From assembly GCF_000007305.1 (NCBI RefSeq), contig NC_003413.1, positions 1,421,318 to 1,485,317 on the forward strand: a stretch of DNA of 64,000 nt. Reading direction: 5' to 3'. The DNA comes from Pyrococcus furiosus DSM 3638. GTDB taxonomy: Archaea; Methanobacteriota_B; Thermococci; Thermococcales; Thermococcaceae. The notes under the pieces were generated by a model. The model had not been told where the DNA came from. It was given only the letters and a program-made list of their open reading frames with translations, and searched no databases. Positions 17,880-30,021 of this stretch are shown in pieces. Positions within the stretch are counted from its first letter, which is position 1; each line of letters starts with the position of its first letter. The position numbers and the translations under genes are program-made.

Positions 17880-17891
17880 AGTTATAATATT
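17880..17891 (+). promoter_or_regulatory. acdA TATA box
   Basis: AGTTATAATATT, about 45 bp upstream of the acetyl-CoA synthetase start, in the short gap after pyrD. Confidence 0.4.
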
Positions 17892-17934
17892 AAGAGAGAA
17901 CGGATAGATGGAAGCAATTTCAGAGGTGATTTAA

Positions 17935-19323
17935 ATGAGTTTGGAGGCTCTTTTTAATCCAAAAAGCGTCGCAGTTATAGGAGCTTCTGCAAAGCCTGGG
18001 AAAATAGGATATGCAATTATGAAAAATCTCATAGAATATGGGTATGAAGGCAAAATATACCCAGTAAACATCAAAGGCGGGGAAATAGAGATTAACGGAA
18101 GGAAATTCAAAGTCTACAAGAGCGTTCTTGAGATTCCTGATGAAGTAGATATGGCAGTCATTGTAGTTCCAGCTAAGTTTGTCCCTCAGGTTCTAGAGGA
18201 ATGTGGTCAAAAAGGCGTCAAGGTCGTCCCAATTATAAGCTCTGGATTTGGAGAGCTAGGAGAAGAAGGAAAGAAAGTCGAGCAACAACTTGTCGAAACT
18301 GCCAGAAAATATGGAATGAGGATCCTTGGTCCTAACATCTTCGGAGTTGTATACACTCCAGCAAAGCTTAATGCAACATTCGGTCCAACTGACGTTCTCC
18401 CAGGGCCATTAGCACTAATTAGCCAAAGCGGTGCCCTTGGAATTGCACTAATGGGATGGACAATACTGGAGAAAATAGGACTTTCAGCCGTTGTTAGCGT
18501 TGGGAATAAAGCCGACATTGACGATGCAGACCTTCTAGAGTTCTTCAAGGATGATGAGAATACGAGAGCTATTCTAATTTACATGGAAGGTGTGAAAGAT
18601 GGAAGGAGGTTCATGGAGGTAGCAAAAGAGGTTAGCAAGAAGAAGCCAATAATTGTCATTAAAGCCGGAAGAAGCGAGAGAGGAGCAAAAGCAGCCGCTT
18701 CACACACGGGATCTCTTGCAGGTAGTGACAAAGTTTATAGCGCAGCATTTAAGCAGAGTGGAGTCTTAAGAGCATATACCATTGGTGAAGCTTTTGACTG
18801 GGCAAGAGCTTTAAGCAATCTACCTGAGCCACAAGGAGATAACGTTGTGATAATCACCAACGGAGGAGGAATTGGAGTAATGGCAACTGACGCCGCAGAA
18901 GAAGAAGGCTTACACCTCTATGACAACCTTGAAGAGCTCAAGATATTCGCAAACCACATGCCACCATTTGGAAGCTATAAGAATCCCGTTGACTTAACTG
19001 GAATGGCAGATGGAAAGAGTTATGAAGGTGCTATAAGGGATGCTCTTGCTCATCCAGAAATGCACTCAATAGCAGTTCTCTATTGTCAGACTGCCGTCCT
19101 TGATCCAAGAGAACTGGCTGAGATAGTGATAAGAGAGTACAACGAAAGTGGAAGAAAGAAGCCTCTTGTAGTTGCAATTGTGGGTGGTATAGAGGCAAAA
19201 GAAGCCATAGACATGCTAAACGAGAACGGAATTCCTGCATATCCAGAACCAGAAAGGGCAATAAAGGCATTATCAGCACTGTACAAGTGGAGCAAGTGGA
19301 AAGCAAAACACAAAGAAAAGTAA
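17935..19323 (+). CDS. acdA: Acetate-CoA ligase (ADP-forming), alpha subunit
   Basis: A 462-residue subunit of the archaeal ACS/ACD enzyme that makes ATP from acetyl-CoA, ADP and phosphate, the main energy-conserving step of peptide and sugar fermentation. The N-terminal CoA-binding Rossmann domain begins VAVIGASAKPGKIGYA (about 12-27); the two succinyl-CoA-synthetase-like domains follow. The phosphorylated residue is His257 in AAASHTGSLAGSDKVY, the same number as reported for the P. furiosus enzyme. The ATP-grasp beta subunit is not in this window, as expected. The start has GAGGTGAT upstream. Confidence 0.96.
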   Translation: MSLEALFNPKSVAVIGASAKPGKIGYAIMKNLIEYGYEGKIYPVNIKGGEIEINGRKFKVYKSVLEIPDEVDMAVIVVPAKFVPQVLEECGQKGVKVVPIISSGFGELGEEGKKVEQQLVETARKYGMRILGPNIFGVVYTPAKLNATFGPTDVLPGPLALISQSGALGIALMGWTILEKIGLSAVVSVGNKADIDDADLLEFFKDDENTRAILIYMEGVKDGRRFMEVAKEVSKKKPIIVIKAGRSERGAKAAASHTGSLAGSDKVYSAAFKQSGVLRAYTIGEAFDWARALSNLPEPQGDNVVIITNGGGIGVMATDAAEEEGLHLYDNLEELKIFANHMPPFGSYKNPVDLTGMADGKSYEGAIRDALAHPEMHSIAVLYCQTAVLDPRELAEIVIREYNESGRKKPLVVAIVGGIEAKEAIDMLNENGIPAYPEPERAIKALSALYKWSKWKAKHKEK

Positions 19324-19331
19324 AGAAGAAA

Positions 19332-19520
19332 TCAATGGGCGTTCTTTTTCTTCTTCCACTTCTTACTCCATCTATATTTCCTTAGCCTTCTGCTTCTACC
19401 GAATCCACAAGCTGCACAATAGCCTTTCTTTACATTATATGAAACTCTACCGCATCTCCTGCATCTAATGTGAGTGGGAGTGCTATTTCTTTTTCCAAAG
19501 GTCGCTGTTCCACTACCCAT
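19332..19520 (-). CDS. rpl37e: 50S ribosomal protein L37e
   Basis: A 62-residue zinc-ribbon ribosomal protein. Two CxxC pairs are visible: CRRC and CAAC. The N-terminus [12 protein letters not shown] and the basic tail [13 protein letters not shown] are typical. ATG 19520 is chosen, with GAGGTGAG upstream. It follows the Sm-like gene by 11 bp. Confidence 0.97.
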
Positions 19521-19531
19521 CAACACTCACC

Positions 19532-19762
19532 TCAACCTTCTTCTGTTGGAGAAATCGCCAAGACATTGTCACCTCTGATCACGATTTTGCCGTACTTCTT
19601 TACAACTTCTCCATCTTGGAGCAATTCAGCATTGGCTAAAACTACGTTGAGGTGAATGTCATATCCAATGAGCTTACCCCTAAATTCGAATCCCTTCTTT
19701 AGTATCACGAGCACATCTTTATCCAAGGACTTGTGTATGACATCGAGAGGCCTTTCCGCCAT
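19532..19762 (-). CDS. lsm: Sm-like archaeal protein SmAP1/LSm
   Basis: 76 residues with Sm1 (VLVILKKGFEFRGKLIGYDIHLNVVLANAE) and Sm2 (GKIVIRGDNVLAISP) motifs. It forms a heptameric ring that binds U-rich RNA. Pairing with L37e in one operon is widely conserved in archaea. Confidence 0.96.
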   Translation of the reverse strand: MAERPLDVIHKSLDKDVLVILKKGFEFRGKLIGYDIHLNVVLANAELLQDGEVVKKYGKIVIRGDNVLAISPTEEG

Positions 19763-19969
19763 TTTTATTCCCCCCTTTGTTTCACAAACATAATTGGAAG
19801 TTCCTTTATAACTCTTTCCTTATGGAACTCAACCTTCTTCCCAGGAAATAAGGGCCGAAAGTTTCGTGAATTAATTGTTTATTCTTCACGCCAAGCTACT
19901 CTCCAAGGATATTTAAAATTTTCTTGCTTATGTATATATTACAAACGACAATATCCCCACCAAGCCATC

Positions 19970-20002
19970 AAATTTATATCTTATGATGATGAAAATTTTT
20001 TA
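19970..20002 (+). promoter_or_regulatory. Promoter of the FL11-type regulator with possible self-binding site
   Basis: AAATTTATATC (19970-19980) is a TATA box. About 20 bp downstream TGAAAATTTTTTA (19990-20002) half-matches the TGAAAnnnTTTCA-type site described for feast/famine regulators, at the expected transcription start. Auto-repression is plausible, not shown. The remainder of the 250-bp gap back to the SmAP gene shows no other element I can support. Confidence 0.4.
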
Positions 20003-20015
20003 GAGGTGTTAATAG

Positions 20016-20471
20016 ATGAGAGGAATTCTTGATGATATTGACAAGAAGATAATAGAGATTCTTCAAAAAGATGGAAAAGTCCCCCTAAGAGAGATATCAA
20101 AAATTACCGGCTTAGCAGAATCAACAATTCATGAGAGAATCAAGAGATTGAGAGAAAGTGGAGTAATAAAGAAGTTTACGGCAGTTGTAAATCCAGAAGC
20201 CTTGGGATACAATATATTAGCCTTTATATTGATAAAGGTGAAGGCTGGAAAGTACTCTGAGGTAGCATCAAAGCTAGTCAAATATCCAGAAATTGTTGAG
20301 GTTTATGAAACCACTGGTGACTATGATATGGTTGTGAAAATTAGAACAAAGAATAGTGAGGAGCTCAACAACTTTCTTGATATGGTGGGGAGCATAGAAG
20401 GGGTTGAAGGAACACACACGATGATAGTTTTAAAGGTTCACAAGGAAACGACTGAATTACCTGTCAAATAG
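20016..20471 (+). CDS. Lrp/AsnC (feast/famine) transcriptional regulator, FL11 orthologue
   Basis: 151 residues. The N-terminal winged HTH (about 5-52, LREISKITGLAESTIHERIKRLRESGVI) is joined to a C-terminal RAM/ACT-like effector domain (about 70-143). The sequence is nearly that of P. horikoshii FL11 (pot1216151) as I remember it, a lysine-responsive regulator whose octamers repress many promoters. The effector-binding segment VYETTGDYDMVVKI is intact. GAGGTG lies before the ATG. The HEAT-like gene follows after 17 bp, probably co-transcribed. Confidence 0.9.
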   Translation: MRGILDDIDKKIIEILQKDGKVPLREISKITGLAESTIHERIKRLRESGVIKKFTAVVNPEALGYNILAFILIKVKAGKYSEVASKLVKYPEIVEVYETTGDYDMVVKIRTKNSEELNNFLDMVGSIEGVEGTHTMIVLKVHKETTELPVK

Positions 20472-20488
20472 CCTCCTGGGGGAAAAAT

Positions 20489-21955
20489 ATGGCAAAGGAG
20501 TTCTCTATAATCAACATAAGACAAGTTAGAAATGATGTTAAAAATTGGAAGATCAAAGATGCTGCTGAAGCTATTGCATTAGCAAAGAATAAGGTTAGTA
20601 TTTTAGAATATTTGTTAAATGACAAGGACAGCGAGGTAAAGTCAAATACCCTTTATCTAATTGAAAAATTAATCAAAGAAAAAGTCCTTTCTCCAATTGA
20701 AGTTGAAAATCTTCTGGACAAGATAATAGAACTAACTAAGCACCCTTACGAGAAAGTCTCATTAGACGCAATAAAATTGTTAAAATTTATATTAGAGAAC
20801 GTTGATATTTCGGAAAATTCATATACAAAGATATCTGAAGCCCTCACAAATGTTATCAAAGAAGGAAGAGGAGTTCTCAGCGAATATGCTGCTGAAAGTT
20901 TAGGTGTTTTAGGGATAAAGGTAAAGATCCTTGTGAGAAAATTAGTTTCAGCACTTTTATCCATATTAAAAGGAAGCACAAAAAGAGAAGTCCAAAGTGC
21001 AGCTATAACTGCGTTGACAGAAATAGCGATTAAGTCCAACGACAAAGAGATATCGGAGAATATAATAAATGAACTCTCTGAGTTAGTGAAGTCGGAAGAT
21101 GAATACTTACGAGAAAGAGTGCTAGCAGCGATAGAGAGAATTATCAGTAGACATCCACAAATTTCCGAAGAAGCAATCAAAAACTTATCAAATGCCTTAA
21201 TGACACTTAGCAAAGAAAAAGGATCAGAAAAGATCGATAGGATCATTAATACACTTAAAGAAAAGAAAGAAGAATTGTTGGAGGAATTCTCAAAATATAA
21301 AGTAGAGGAGTTGTTTGATTTAGAGAAACATGAAATTGTAGCGGAACTAGCCAAAAGAGATGAGAATGTTCTCGATGCTGTGATAGATTTATTATCGTCA
21401 GAAGACTATATAAAGCGAACGGATGCTTTATGGGTACTATCTAAAATTGTTGATAACCTAGGGCCCAGCAAGGCGTATTCAATATTGCCAAGCTTGGGCA
21501 GTTTTGTAAAATCTAAGAATCCTTGGGTTAGAGATACTGCAACAAAGATACTGGCAACGATTTATTTCCTATATCCCGGGACTAAAAACTACATATTATC
21601 TCTTCTGGATTCTCTAGTAAAGTCTCCAAAGAAAGAGGACTTAGAGGCTGGTCTTAAGATTGTAGAAGAAATGTCAAAGAACCCCGAAGCTATTGACTTA
21701 TTCAAGGCTGTTCTTATCCTGACATTAAAAAGGCTTCAAGAAAATGAGGTAAGGCTACCAATCCTTAAATTCTATGCTCGCATGTCTGACAAATTTTTGG
21801 TTCTGGATGAAGATGTCCTAGAGGTTATGTTTAATGCGTTGAATTCAATTTATGAAAGAGCTACTGACGAAGAAAGATTAATAATTACTCAACTTCTTGA
21901 TTTAATAGCAACTCTAAAAACTAAAAAACAAGAAGCTAAGGAGAGCCTTCAGTAA
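20489..21955 (+). CDS. HEAT/ARM-like alpha-helical repeat protein, unknown function
   Basis: 488 residues, almost wholly helical, with repeated units of about 38-40 residues carrying paired helices such as [55 protein letters not shown] and [14 protein letters not shown]. This fits HEAT/armadillo repeats, which usually scaffold protein-protein contacts. It has no signal peptide or membrane helix and is very rich in Lys and Glu. It sits 17 bp after the FL11-type regulator and converges on the NAC gene with a 20-bp overlap of the coding ends. Partner unknown. Confidence 0.75.
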
Positions 21956-22271
21956 GCTTTAGTATCGCTTCCGCTAAATCTCCATTAGCTTCTTCCAAAG
22001 CCTTTTTTGCTGTTTCATAGTCAACACCAGTCTGCTCCATTACAAGTTTAATATCTTCTTCAGATATTACTAGTTTTACTTTCTCCTCTTCTTCTCCTCC
22101 AGCAATTTGATATATCTTTTCTCCCATGGCTTTTATCACGGTCACAGTTGGATTTTTTATTATAATCTCTCTGTCTTCGAGCCTTATGATAACTTCAACA
22201 ACGTTATCAAGCTGTCTCATGTCAAGTTGCTTCATCAATTTTTTGAGCTGTTTTGGGTTCATTGGCATCAT
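21936..22271 (-). CDS. nac: Nascent polypeptide-associated complex protein (archaeal NAC)
   Basis: 111 residues. An N-terminal basic helix ([18 protein letters not shown]) is followed by the NAC beta-barrel (about 22-58) and a C-terminal UBA domain (about 70-108, [37 protein letters not shown]). It binds nascent chains at the ribosome as a homodimer. Its 3' end overlaps the HEAT-like gene on the other strand. Start ATG 22271 or the adjacent ATG 22268. Confidence 0.95.
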
Positions 22272-22292
22272 TTCCTATCACCTAAGAAGAGA

Positions 22293-22380
22293 TGGTGCGG
22301 GGGGCGGGATTCGAACCCGCGCAGCCCTACGGCACCGGATCTTAAGTCCGGCCCCTTTGGCCAGGCTCGGGCACCCCCGC
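22293..22380 (-). tRNA. tRNA-Leu (anticodon TAA)
   Basis: Reads GCGGGGG at the 5' end pairing with CCCCCGC at the 3' end. The anticodon stem CCGGA/TCCGG encloses loop CTTAAGA, anticodon TAA. A long variable arm (TGCCGTAGGGC...) marks it as a class II tRNA. The T arm is GCGGG-TTCGAAT-CCCGC. CCA is encoded (22293-22295). No intron. Confidence 0.96.
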
Positions 22381-22803
22381 TCACATCCACATGAATAATT
22401 GAAGTTTAAAAATGTTATTCTTCTCATAAAGGCCACGTCTATCTACAAAGTGTATAGAACAAGTAGTGAGGTAACAGGTTTAAGTTAGTGACAATACTTC
22501 AGAAAAAGAAGGGAGAACATGAGAATTAAAACCATTATTTACTGTATGGTTTCGGCCTTGAAAACCTTTCGCCGGAACAAAATCCCCCCAGAAAAGTGCT
22601 TCTGAAACAATTTTAGAGCTAGAGACTAGTGGAGGAGTCACAACTTAGTTTTCTGTTTACCTTCTGGTATAATTTGTCAGGGATTTATTCTAGGTTTGAT
22701 AGACCTCCTGGTAATGTTACTGAATGGATCCAGGAGGAGATCACCATAACAGTATCGCTATGTGTAAATTAAATTAAAATAGAGAGTTAGAGCCCTTAAG
22801 CAT
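22381..22803. other. Gene-free gap of about 420 bp with possible gene remnants
   Basis: Beyond the tRNA promoter no intact gene is present. Two short protein-like stretches stand out on the plus strand. One is 28 codons from ATG at about 22519 (MRIKTIIYCMVSALKTFRRN then KIPPEKCF). The other is an open stretch at about 22662-22755 reading WYNLSGIYSRFDRPPGNV then TEWIQEE. They are in different frames and broken by stops. They may be relics of a lost gene, possibly a transposase; the assignment is a weak inference. Confidence 0.3.
22401..22414 (-). promoter_or_regulatory. tRNA-Leu promoter
   Basis: CATTTTTAAACTTC on the minus strand lies about 25-30 bp before the tRNA 5' end, the standard distance for an archaeal TATA box. 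Confidence 0.45.
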
Positions 22804-23145
22804 CTACTCTTCTTCTATTTCCTCGATTTCCTCTAATATGTGCTCAAATTTCTTAAAGTCTTCTGTTTTAGCGAGTAATGTTATGAACTCATCAATTTCG
22901 TCTTTCTCTAGGAAAGCTCCAGCGAGCATCCTACCTGTATACTTGTTGTCCTTGATCTCCCAGAACAGATAAAATTCTGGGAATACTTGCTTAATTTTTC
23001 TATATGCAACTCCATATTTTGAGTCCTTTAATGGATTTTGCTCAAGATAAAAGTGGTTTGGACTGAGCTCTATCATGTGAAGTATTGCTCCTCTTTTTGT
23101 TCTTACAAGCTTAACTTTTACATTCCATTCTTTCAATACCCTCAT
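22804..23145 (-). CDS. Conserved small acidic protein, unknown function
   Basis: 113 residues, soluble, with a compact N-terminal basic part (KVKLVRTKRGAILHMIELS) and a strongly acidic C-terminus ending EEIEEIEEE. No domain recognised. GGTGATTCTGG precedes the ATG. It is 34 bp downstream of the TET aminopeptidase gene on the same strand, so probably in the same transcript. Confidence 0.7.
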   Translation of the reverse strand: MRVLKEWNVKVKLVRTKRGAILHMIELSPNHFYLEQNPLKDSKYGVAYRKIKQVFPEFYLFWEIKDNKYTGRMLAGAFLEKDEIDEFITLLAKTEDFKKFEHILEEIEEIEEE

Positions 23146-23179
23146 CCAGAATCACCTAAAAAATAAGGTAAGAGAGTAA

Positions 23180-24280
<1,101 letters not shown>

Positions 24281-24335
24281 ATTTTGGGCGAGACTTTTAA
24301 GGAGAAACTACGTAGATAATTTGAGGAGAGCTAAT

Positions 24336-26539
<2,204 letters not shown>

Positions 26540-26550
26540 GGTGAGGAAAA

Positions 26551-27063
26551 ATGAAAGTCGGAATAATGAGTGATACTCACGACAATTTGGAAGCAATAAA
26601 GCTTGCCGTGGAGTACTTCAATGAAGAGGGGGTTGATTTAGTTTTGCATGCAGGAGATTATGTAGCCCCATTTGTGGCAAGAGAACTATCGAAACTAAGT
26701 GCACCTTTGAAAGGAGTTTTTGGAAACAACGATGGAGAAAGAAAAATGCTTGAAGAGAAGCTTGGAATAAAAGATGAAATACTAACCCTTGACATAGACG
26801 GGCTAAAAGTAGTACTCTTGCACGGAACTGACGAAAGGGTTGTAGAGGCTTTCGCAAGAAGTCAAATGTACGATATTGTAATTAGGGGCCATACTCACAA
26901 ATATGGAATTCAAGAAGTTGGAAGAACTCTGATTGTAAACCCAGGGGAAGTTTGTGGGTATATAACAGGAATTAAAAGCTTTGCAATTCTCAACACAAGG
27001 GAAAGAGAAATTAAGATTATAAACCTAGAAAACAGAGAAATCTTAGGGATAATGAGCATTTAA
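26551..27063 (+). CDS. Metallophosphoesterase, YfcE/MJ0936 family
   Basis: A 170-residue calcineurin-like phosphodiesterase. Metal motifs are visible in order: Asp8 and His10 (SDTHDN), Asp in HAGDYV (about 37), GNNDG (about 58), His in VLLHG (about 91), and GHTHKYG (about 116-122). Relatives hydrolyse phosphodiesters in vitro; the natural substrate is unknown. It follows rtcA by 11 bp with GGTGAGG upstream, and converges on EndoQ with a 4-bp overlap. Confidence 0.9.
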   Translation: MKVGIMSDTHDNLEAIKLAVEYFNEEGVDLVLHAGDYVAPFVARELSKLSAPLKGVFGNNDGERKMLEEKLGIKDEILTLDIDGLKVVLLHGTDERVVEAFARSQMYDIVIRGHTHKYGIQEVGRTLIVNPGEVCGYITGIKSFAILNTREREIKIINLENREILGIMSI

Positions 27064-28334
27064 TTTACCTCTTTATTTTTAATATATTGAAGCAGGGTCC
27101 TCTGCTTAGGTTTCGGCAACTCGGCTTCTCCTCCCGATATCTCAATACTATTCAAATCTTCAATTTTAGCCTTTAGAATTTCTTCTGGGATCCTTATCTC
27201 TCCGTACTTACCTCCCCCTCCTGGGACTATAATGAGTTTGTTATTCCTATATGCCCATATCGCCTTCGCAACTCCTTCATGAACACTAGCTATTGATTCT
27301 ATTGGCAAATCTATCAGCACTCTTATTTCACTTCCAAATTCCCTAAGGAATCTATTCCATAGAAGCTTAACAGCCTTACTTTCAATTCCCTTCCCAAGTA
27401 CCATAGCTATAATCTCAGCCAAAGGAGCTAACCTAACATATGGAGGCCTATCTTTTGGTTTTTCACTCGTATCTGCCAACTCAAGAATTCTGTCTCTTAC
27501 CCCCTTTTTGATAATTCCTCCACACTTGGGACACTTCCAACTGAGGGAAACCGCATCTTGAAGTGTGTATTTTGTATAACACCTACTGCAGGCAGTTAAA
27601 TGATATTTCCCAAGCCTTGGATCTAAACCAGCATTTAACATGATCTTTCTCCCACCTACCCCCTTTATTGCTTTTCTAATTTCCTCAAAAGTCACATCTT
27701 TAACTTCAAATCTGTTAAACTCCCTTCCCAATCTATGGGGGTTCGGGGAATGAGCATCGGAATTGCTCAAGTATGGAATTGAATGGTGAGCCTTTATCAT
27801 GTCAGCCATGTCACTATCCGCTGAAAGTCCTAACTCCAGAAAATCTATTTTCGCATCTCCATATGCATCTTTCAACGAATCATATTCCTTATACAAGCTT
27901 GTCCAAGGTGTGAAGGCATGAGCGGGGCCTATTAAAATATCTAACTCATTTGCCATTTCAGCAATTTCTTCGGCTGTTAAATTTAAGTTAGGCCTACCCT
28001 CACTCTCAATATTTGTGGAGTATATCTTTACTTTCTCCCTAAACTCTCTCACCTGGGACAATGTTGGGAATATAAGAAGATGGTGAACTCTTCTTTTATC
28101 CTCAACCTCACAGGTTAGTATGAACTTAACCCCGTTAACTTCAAAAGTACCATCATCAATAGGCTTTGAGTGTTTTAATAACTCCTTTTCCCAGTGAGGG
28201 TTTAGACTATCCCCCGTCCCTACTAAGTTGAGACCCTTAAGTTTTGCATTTTCAGCAATTATTGGGAAGGTCATGAGCTTGGAAACTGCTTTAGAATAGT
28301 GAGAATGAATGTGAAGATCTCCATCAACTATCAT
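27060..28334 (-). CDS. endoQ: DNA endonuclease Q (EndoQ), deaminated-base repair nuclease
   Basis: 424 residues. An N-terminal PHP phosphoesterase domain (GDLHIHSHYS at about 4-13, GTGDSLNPHW, SNSDAHSPNPHRLG near 190) is followed by a zinc-binding region with two Cys pairs (CSRCYTKY and WKCPKCGG, about 244-270) and a C-terminal domain of about 150 residues. This is the layout of P. furiosus EndoQ, which nicks DNA 5' of hypoxanthine, uracil, xanthine and abasic sites, important where heat drives base deamination. Single gene. Confidence 0.92.
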   Translation of the reverse strand: MIVDGDLHIHSHYSKAVSKLMTFPIIAENAKLKGLNLVGTGDSLNPHWEKELLKHSKPIDDGTFEVNGVKFILTCEVEDKRRVHHLLIFPTLSQVREFREKVKIYSTNIESEGRPNLNLTAEEIAEMANELDILIGPAHAFTPWTSLYKEYDSLKDAYGDAKIDFLELGLSADSDMADMIKAHHSIPYLSNSDAHSPNPHRLGREFNRFEVKDVTFEEIRKAIKGVGGRKIMLNAGLDPRLGKYHLTACSRCYTKYTLQDAVSLSWKCPKCGGIIKKGVRDRILELADTSEKPKDRPPYVRLAPLAEIIAMVLGKGIESKAVKLLWNRFLREFGSEIRVLIDLPIESIASVHEGVAKAIWAYRNNKLIIVPGGGGKYGEIRIPEEILKAKIEDLNSIEISGGEAELPKPKQRTLLQYIKNKEVN

Positions 28335-28385
28335 GGAGAGAAATCATTAAAGTCAGTTTATAATTTTAACTTAGGGGGATGAAAA

Positions 28386-28814
28386 ATGAGACAGTGGGAA
28401 CACTATGAACATACGGCTGATATAGGAATTAGGGGCTATGGAGACACACTTGAGGAGGCTTTCGAAGCTGTGGCATTAGCTCTCTTTGATGTAATTGTAA
28501 ATGTTAGAAAGATTGAGAAAAAAGTGGAAATAGATATTGAAGTAGAGGGAGAGGATTTAGAAAGCTTGCTATATTCATTTTTAGAGGAACTATTATACCT
28601 CCACGACATAGAGGGACTTGTTTTTGGAGACTTTAAAGTAAAAATAGAGCAGAAAGACGGAAAATATATATTAAGGGGAAAGGCCTACGGAGAAAAATTT
28701 GATCCAGAGAAACACGAGCCAAAGGAAGAAGTCAAGGCAATAACATATCACGACATGAAAATAGAGAGACTACCAGATGGAAGATGGATGGCTCAGCTAG
28801 TTCCAGACATATGA
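28386..28814 (+). CDS. Archease, tRNA splicing/methylation chaperone
   Basis: A 142-residue archease. The N-terminal metal-binding part has [15 protein letters not shown], the fold carries acidic stretches ([22 protein letters not shown]), and the C-terminus [11 protein letters not shown] completes the Asp/His site. Archease speeds guanylylation of the ligase RtcB and, in P. abyssi, prevents aggregation of the tRNA m5C methyltransferase encoded next to it. The same arrangement is seen here, 13 bp apart. Confidence 0.95.
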   Translation: MRQWEHYEHTADIGIRGYGDTLEEAFEAVALALFDVIVNVRKIEKKVEIDIEVEGEDLESLLYSFLEELLYLHDIEGLVFGDFKVKIEQKDGKYILRGKAYGEKFDPEKHEPKEEVKAITYHDMKIERLPDGRWMAQLVPDI

Positions 28815-28827
28815 TGGAGGTGTAAAA

Positions 28828-29763
28828 GTGGAGTATTTAGAAGAATTCAGAAAAATAAACGAAAAATTAGTGGAGAGATACTCAAAACTTGACGAAAGCG
28901 AAGACTTTTGGAAGTATCTGTATAAACCCCTCCGCCCTAGTATAAGGATAAACACGTTGAAAGGCCATCTAAACGAGATTAAAAGCTTACTAGAAGAGAA
29001 GTTTGAACTAGAACCAATACCATGGACTAAAGGAGAGGGGTTCTTCATAAAGAGATATGAAGTAAACTTCGGAGAGCTAATTGAATACTCGCTGGGCCTT
29101 ATAATTCCCCAGGAAGCAAGTTCAATGATACCTCCCGTCGTCCTAGATCCACAACCTGGAGAATTAGTTCTAGATATGGCTGCAGCACCTGGGAGCAAAA
29201 CAACCCAGATAGCCCAGTACATGAACAATGAAGGTTGTATAATTGCAAATGATGCAAAAAGAGACAGGGCAAACATACTGATATCAAACCTCAATAAGGC
29301 TGGAGTTCTAATTGCAAAAGTGACTGTCAAAGATGGAGCATACTTTAGAAGATATGAAAACACATTTGATAAAATCTTATTAGATGCTCCATGCTCCTCC
29401 GTTGGGATGATAAGGAAGAACTTCAAGTTTGCACGAACTTGGAGCATGGGGAAAGTTTACTATCACTCAAAGCTCCAAAAGAGACTAATACTTGCGGCAT
29501 ACAAAGCTCTAAAGCCGGGGGGAGTCTTAGTGTACTCCACATGTACAGTGGATCCTCTAGAAAACGAGGAAGTGGTGGATTTCTTGCTCCAGAAAACTGA
29601 CGCAAAACTTGAGAAGATTAACCTCCCATTAAAATCAACTGAACCGGTGTTGGAGTGGGAGGGCAAAAAGTATTCTGATGAACTTAAGAAGACCCTTAGA
29701 ATACATCCCCAAGATAATGATACGGAAGCGTTTTATATTGCAAAGATAAGAAAACCTAGGTGA
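28828..29763 (+). CDS. tRNA (cytosine-C5) methyltransferase, Trm4/NSUN type
   Basis: A 311-residue SAM-dependent RNA m5C methyltransferase. The SAM loop is LDMAAAPGSKTTQIA (about 113-127). Both catalytic cysteines are visible, in LDAPCSSVGMIRK (about 190) and YSTCTVDPLENEE (about 240). It starts with GTG at 28828, with GGAGGTG 5 bases upstream. The upstream archease is the known partner in P. abyssi. The target tRNA positions cannot be told from sequence. Confidence 0.92.
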   Translation: MEYLEEFRKINEKLVERYSKLDESEDFWKYLYKPLRPSIRINTLKGHLNEIKSLLEEKFELEPIPWTKGEGFFIKRYEVNFGELIEYSLGLIIPQEASSMIPPVVLDPQPGELVLDMAAAPGSKTTQIAQYMNNEGCIIANDAKRDRANILISNLNKAGVLIAKVTVKDGAYFRRYENTFDKILLDAPCSSVGMIRKNFKFARTWSMGKVYYHSKLQKRLILAAYKALKPGGVLVYSTCTVDPLENEEVVDFLLQKTDAKLEKINLPLKSTEPVLEWEGKKYSDELKKTLRIHPQDNDTEAFYIAKIRKPR

Positions 29764-30021
29764 ATGATTATGCTTGTAAAGAAGAAGGGTGTATTCACTG
29801 AACTTGACGCTCAAAAAGTAATAGAAATGGCAAGTAAAAGCATGGAAAAAGAAATAATTGTCATGGCATACAAGGTTACAGAGGAAGCAAAAAGAAGACT
29901 TTGGGATTACCAGAGAGCTGTAAGTTTAATGGCCGATTTGACAGGAGAGAAAAGAGAGGTAAAAGTTGAGATCCTGGAGGGTTATGTGAGTGACAAGGTT
30001 AAGGGAATAGAACTGGATTAG
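29764..30021 (+). CDS. Small protein of unknown function
   Basis: 85 residues, mostly helical and charged, with no recognised motif. It starts immediately after the stop of the m5C methyltransferase gene (ATG 29764; a second ATG lies at 29770), with AGGTGA in front, so it is part of the archease-methyltransferase operon. Its end overlaps the convergent truD gene by 4 bp. It may be an accessory factor of tRNA modification; that is only a context guess. Confidence 0.7.
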   Translation: MIMLVKKKGVFTELDAQKVIEMASKSMEKEIIVMAYKVTEEAKRRLWDYQRAVSLMADLTGEKREVKVEILEGYVSDKVKGIELD

